A DNA stretch of 64,000 bases from Aculops lycopersici (lineage: Eukaryota > Arthropoda > Arachnida > Trombidiformes > Eriophyidae). The notes beneath the pieces were generated by a model, which was given only the letters and a program-made list of their open reading frames with translations, did no database searches and was not told the origin of the DNA. The stretch is from positions 1,335,730-1,399,729 of the forward strand of contig WNKI01000003.1 of assembly GCA_015350385.1 (NCBI GenBank), given 5' to 3'. Each line of letters starts with the position of its first letter. Position 1 is the stretch's first letter. Both the position numbers and the translations under genes were made by a program. Positions 59,619-64,000 of the stretch are shown here, piece after piece.

Positions 59619-59713
59619 TTATTGAGCTCAAAATCTAGACGAAATTTATAATTGAATGCCTTGATAATGACATTGGTTCTGTTCAGGTGGCCGGCAGTCT
59701 GCGCGTTGGGTGC
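59619..59713 (-). CDS. mmd: ADAM gene, prodomain exon 2 (95 bp)
   Basis: Codes for a segment ending VIIKAFNYKFRLDFELN, which matches the ADAM11/22/23 prodomain region with AFNSKFILDLELN-like sequence. It is bounded by a GCAG acceptor at 59714 and a GTAAGT donor (59613-59618). Incoming phase 0 agrees with the exon at 62350. Confidence 0.85.
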
Positions 59714-62349
59714 CTGCTATTGTGTTGGGTTATTGTTTGTTATAATTAATTTTTTCACATTTGAACGATTCAATGGAAAGGATGAGAAATTTGATTAGTT
59801 GTTGGTTGAGTTGAAAGGATTGATGATATACAGTCCCTTCAATCAAATTAAGCATCTAGAAGCCAGATCAAGCGAAATGTGCGGTTGGAATCCAGGAAAA
59901 GGTATGAAAGAGGCATCTATTCTAATCACAACTAATGCATCAAAGAAGGCAGTCAATAATGGACATTGCAAAGAGCATCAAAATTCCCGCACTGAAACTT
60001 ATGACGAAAGAGAAATCATCACGTGATATTTGCTCTTCCGCTTTAGACAACCTACGTCGTCGTAACTCGAGTAACCAAACTCGGCGAGTTGCAACTTGCG
60101 AGTCTCAAGTTGATTCGCAATGTTGAAATGGAATTGAAGGGACAACGCGCGTGCCACTCCTCCCAGTTTGTTTATTGTTGGTTATGTGGTTTGTTATTGT
60201 TGCCCACTGGCAACCAAACCAAATCGATAGACTGACAATCCGATGGAACTTGAGAGTTTCGCGGCCATCATATTGGGCGAGCGGTGGCGCAACCAGAAAC
60301 CGCAGAGGTCATCGAGGCAATATGATTGCGTGTGAGTTTTATTTGGTGCCGGGAGAAGTGTTTGTGGTTTTGGTGGTAGCAGCGGCGTCAATGGGAACGG
60401 ACACGGCAATAGAAGCGCCATTGCAATAATGCAGTGGAAGAGCGGTAGCCACAAACGGTTTTGCTTGATTGGATTCAATCGGCCACCCTGATTGGCTCTC
60501 CCCTCGTTGGCACTTTAGCGGCCACTAAACTGGTGTTCAGTTTTGCTGTTTGCGCCGAGATCTGCAGTCAACGTTTAGTGGTGGTGGTAGTTGGCTGTGG
60601 CGAGCCACAGCTAAGCAACTAGATAGTTCCAATAGAAAGGAAGAGAGAGAGAGAGAGAGACACACACACAGAACTCTTAACGAGCCAACGAACCAAAGTT
60701 CGCGACTTGAATGGGGCAACCTGATTGAGTTCTCGGCGGTTCCCTTTGGTTTGGGCTGCTCGGCTGTCCACTAGACCTCGGCTGGCGACACAACACAAGC
60801 GACGGCATCCATCAGCTTGCTGCGATAAGGAGGCAGAGGAAAACGAAGCCCACGACAAGCAACTGAGATTTAACTCTCTTTCTGGGGCCGAGTGCTGGCG
60901 TTGTCATTGTTGTCTATTTAGCGAACTCACAACAAAGTAGTAGACAGACTCGCTGCTAGTCTGTTACGTAACTAAGAGGCTCGCCAATTCATCCACTGGC
61001 CAATCCATTGGTGTCTTTGCTGTCGTCGCCGTCGCACTTGTCGCCGTCGCCAACTAGCACTTGAGATTTGGTGCTCTCGTTATTGTAAGACTTTCGCGGC
61101 TCGAGAGTGAGGCTCGTCAGTCTCAGTAGCAGAAGTAGCAGTAGCAGTGGTAGTTGTAGTAGTAATAGTCGTTGTCGTCCTCGCTTTCGTTGGCTGGCGC
61201 CAACTTAACTCATGGGCAAGCACCACTGGTTATTGAGTCACTGGCGCCGATACCAACGCCGCCGGCCAAACCAACGCAACTCCCCTCTAACTCTTGCGTT
61301 ATTTGGCCCGCCGACTCCAACTCGAGGCGCCCGCCTCGAGGCCACGCAAATTTACGGGCTAGTTTATCATGCCGAAACGTGGACTAGCTAGCGTCGAATG
61401 CAAAGTTACGCGCCGGGAAGTTCGGCCCAAGATATCGGCGCCTCGTGGTATTTGAATAAAACGACGGCGCCTCGTTCGAGCCGCCAGCAAGCAAGCAAAC
61501 GTTAGGCAGCTAGCGGCTGCCGATATTATCACAACACTCTCCGATCCGGGCGAGCAAGTTTTCCTTTGGATTTGGGGGCCGACAAAATGCAGCGCAAAGG
61601 CCAACTTCCTGTTGGCGTTCTGTCACGCGCTAGCTCGCCGTTCGGTTTGCTTTGTCGTCTTGAATTGATATTTGGCTCGTTTCTAGCTCTAGTTTTGGTG
61701 CTACTGCTGGGCGAAGCTCCATCTTCGCGCCTTATGCTTGCTCCCGGTTGCGCCACCAGATAAACTAAACTCACGCACGAGCCGCTCGCATCAGAGTTGG
61801 CTAGCTTGCCGCCGACCCGACGGAAGAGCGAGAGGAGTTGGCTCAACCGTGGAAGCACCCGAGTTAGCAACTGGCACTGACGGTAGTAATAGTAGCAGTA
61901 GTAGTAGCGGTAGTGGTTGTAGTAAGAGCGACGCGCTGATTGATGATGAAGCTGAAGCTGAAAAGATTGAAAAATCAGGAGCACCATTAACTTTTTGACA
62001 AAAGCCAGCCACTCGACTAGTTTACTTGCCCTCTAGATAGCAACCAGGTACTGCCCAATTGCACGACCAGTTCAAAGTTGAATCAAGCTTGTAGTTTGAG
62101 CTTGAAAAACTAGAACTCACTCTCTCCCTTTCTGACTTTGAGTTTCTGCAAAGTGGAAATGCAAAATTTGCCAAAGATTGGGCGCTTCCGGTTTTCAGTG
62201 TGACAAGCGGCAATGCTGCTGCTGCTGCCTCGGTTGGTAAACTTTGTACCCCCGTCTATTTTCAATGGAGTACAAATTTTTTCACATTGAAAATTCAACC
62301 CACGAACCCACAACGAAAACTTATGCCCCCCCCCTTTAAGTCTACTTAC
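59714..62349 (-). other. Intron of the ADAM gene (2.6 kb)
   Basis: Lies between prodomain exons 1 and 2, with GTAAGT at 62344-62349 as donor. It contains a (GA)n(CA)n repeat at 60641-60671 and no supportable separate gene; the short open frames look random. Confidence 0.65.
60641..60671. repeat. (GA)n(CA)n compound repeat
   Basis: A GA run directly followed by a CA run, inside the ADAM intron. Confidence 0.9.
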
Positions 62350-62873
62350 TCTTCTCCTTCTTTGTCGTCGCCATTGATGCTGCTTCTGCTGTTGTTGTTG
62401 TAAGTGATCGCTTGCGGTTGTCGTTTGAGTTCCTGTCGACGACCACGAGAAATCCCAATCGGAAATTCGCGTTGAGACGGCATAAATTTCGCGTCCTGAA
62501 TCTTGGCCTTCGTCGCCATGTATACCACTGGGGTTAGTTAAATCCTCCTCCTGATCAATGCCATTTAGTCGCTTGTTACGCGAACCAGTGGGCACTTGAT
62601 TCTGAGTTGACGCCAGGAGTTCGGCGTCAGCGTCGACAACCACTTGCCGCTTTGGGTAAAATATCCTAAAGTCCAACTGCCGACGACGCAAACTCTCAAT
62701 GAGCTCCAAGTTTCGAGCCGACGGATAGGCGGCCAAGAGTTTGCTCAACTCCAATTCCTCTTCTATTGAGTTATCTTCTTCTATTTGAGATCTTGTTCTA
62801 GCTTGAGCAAAACCGGTGACGTCCGACGAGGTTTCGTCGGGCTGATTTTCAGATTTGAATGTAAATTTAGCGT
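62350..62873 (-). CDS. mmd: ADAM gene, N-terminal prodomain exon 1 (5' boundary tentative)
   Basis: About 174 codons open on the minus strand, ending in a polybasic WRRQRRRR at a GTAAGT donor in phase 0, which fits exon 2. The motif SLRRRQLDFRIFYPKRQVV resembles the 'YEVVYPxR' start of ADAM prodomains. The rest is acidic and Gln-rich. No ATG starts this frame: an in-frame stop lies at about 62898, and the likely acceptor is a CTCTCGGCAG ending at 62874. The exon carrying the start codon and signal peptide is therefore upstream and was not found. The five visible exons together code for about 2286 residues, against about 750-900 in vertebrate ADAM11/22/23. Confidence 0.7.
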
Positions 62874-64000
62874 CTGCCGAGAGTCGTAGTTGAGGTTATG
62901 TGTTGAGTTGAAGTGGAATTCAAAGTTAAGTTTAAGGTCAGTGTTAGTGTTAAACTTGAATTCGGAAGTAAGGTTTTGTCAATCTGACTCTCAAGTTGTC
63001 TGTCATTCCAAGCAGTTAATTTGTCGCAATCGCACCGGTGAGCTCAGTTGTTTTCGATGCTACTGCTGCCACCAACGCCACTACTTTTGGGTAAAGAAGA
63101 AACTGGAGGCACGAAACTCAAGTTTTAGCAAGTGAAATTTGCACACAAAAGATACCCGACCCACAAGACAAGTGCAAATGTCCACTAAACATCCATTAAC
63201 TAATGAGACTTGAACGCCGGCAACCACAAATGGGAGACCAAGAGTTAGAGTCGGTCTCAGATTCCCTCTGATTGTTTGCGTTTGACATGTGGATTTGTAG
63301 GACGAATCGTCGGCTCACTTTTCTTTAGTCGCATTAGTGCCGCCCGAAGTCCAGAGGCGCTTAAATGTCTCTAGGCGCCTCTAAAGTGAGCACTAAACCA
63401 ACGGTGCCTAGCGACCTGGTTTTGTGCACACCGTATGCTACCACCCAATTTGTGTGCCAGCGCCCAGCGCTTGTGTGTTTGCTGGTGAAGTGCAGTAAAT
63501 TCTGCAACTCACATTGGGGCCCATAAGCGAGGAGTTGGCGCGGTGCGTAACGTATTGAAAAACCATTACGCTCACAGCAATCCTTTTTTCTTAGCGAGCG
63601 CTCGTAGCAGTGGTGACGATTTGCGCGCGATATTCAAATGCGCCACCCAAACCCAATGGAGCCTAAGAAAATCTCATCGTTTGTCTCTCTCTTTAAATCA
63701 TCGTTTTGTCCTCCGACGTCAGAGATGACAAATTTTTACCATCAGCTTCGCTTTGCAAAATGCGGATGCTAGACTTTTGCTGAATCATCGAAACAAAAAA
63801 ACTTTGCACACAAAACTCGCAAGTTAAGGTTTAGACTTTAGACTTTGTCCAAAGTTTCGGCAAGTGGAACGGAGCAAGTGGTTGCCTTGCTCTCTGCTCT
63901 ACTTTTGCTAACTTTCCACTGCTGAGGAAGTTGTTTTTAGATGATTTCGCTCGCATAGCCGAGAGCATCAGCTAGGTAGGCAATACAAATGTCGCTTGTT
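62874..64000. other. Upstream part of the ADAM gene; no exon identified
   Basis: Presumed intron or 5' region of the ADAM gene. A perfect 8 bp inverted repeat lies at 63353-63382. I found no signal-peptide exon and no other gene. Confidence 0.5.
63353..63382. other. Inverted repeat AGAGGCGC / GCGCCTCT
   Basis: Perfect 8 bp arms (63353-63360 and 63375-63382) with a 14-base loop. It shares the string CTAGGCGCC with the inverted repeats at 32252-32282. Confidence 0.55.

Noticed and set aside
1..64000. tRNA, rRNA, CRISPR, bacterial operon features or complete transposons
   Set aside because: No cloverleaf-type B-box sequences, direct-repeat arrays, transposase or reverse-transcriptase signatures were seen. 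I could not run a dedicated scan, so small RNA genes might still be missed.
62874..64000. Signal-peptide exon of the ADAM gene
   Set aside because: I looked for an ATG followed by a hydrophobic stretch and a donor in the right phase on the minus strand and found none I could support.

Overview
The window is genomic DNA from an animal, most likely an arthropod. It has short introns with GTAAGT donors, AATAAA poly(A) signals, proteins full of Gln/Asn/Ser/Ala/Asp homopolymers, and many di-, tri- and hexanucleotide microsatellites. The gene set includes a class II POU factor of the nubbin/pdm type and an ADAM of the mind-meld/ADAM11-22-23 type. The compact, intron-poor genes would suit a mite-like chelicerate, but the sequence alone does not settle the taxon. 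A 20-base run of N marks one assembly gap.

Layout. The left edge (1-904, minus strand) holds the 5' part of an unidentified membrane protein that runs off the window. About 905-41693 is a roughly 41 kb stretch with no convincing coding sequence. It lies between that minus-strand gene and a large single-exon POU gene on the plus strand (41694-45899). A compact cluster follows: amphiphysin (minus), the 21 kDa proteolipid subunit of the V-ATPase (plus, one 78 bp intron), a testis-specific-type serine/threonine kinase (minus), an unrecognised coiled-coil acidic protein (minus), and a giant ADAM-family gene (minus). I could rebuild five exons of the ADAM gene (53061 to about 62873) from splice sites and matching phases. 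Amphiphysin and the V-ATPase subunit are divergent and share an 0.86 kb promoter region. The POU gene and amphiphysin are convergent, as are the V-ATPase subunit and the kinase.

The most unusual part is the noncoding 41 kb. The 10-mer CAACAAGTGG (either strand, usually GCAACAAGTGG) occurs 20 times between 2260 and 15906, not at all from there to 41693, and once in the POU coding sequence. The canonical POU octamer ATGCAAAT occurs 14 times upstream of the POU gene but once in the other 22 kb. Two blocks near 11.1-11.5 kb and 15.3-15.6 kb share seven collinear anchors and carry the CAACAAGTGG word in opposite orientations. Together these suggest a large cis-regulatory domain of the POU gene, possibly with autoregulation, but that is inference.

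Protein-level oddities are a 219-residue linker between the two halves of the POU domain, an ADAM whose catalytic glutamate is replaced by methionine and whose protease and tail regions are swollen by low-complexity insertions, and a kinase with an Asp in place of the first Gly of its glycine loop.
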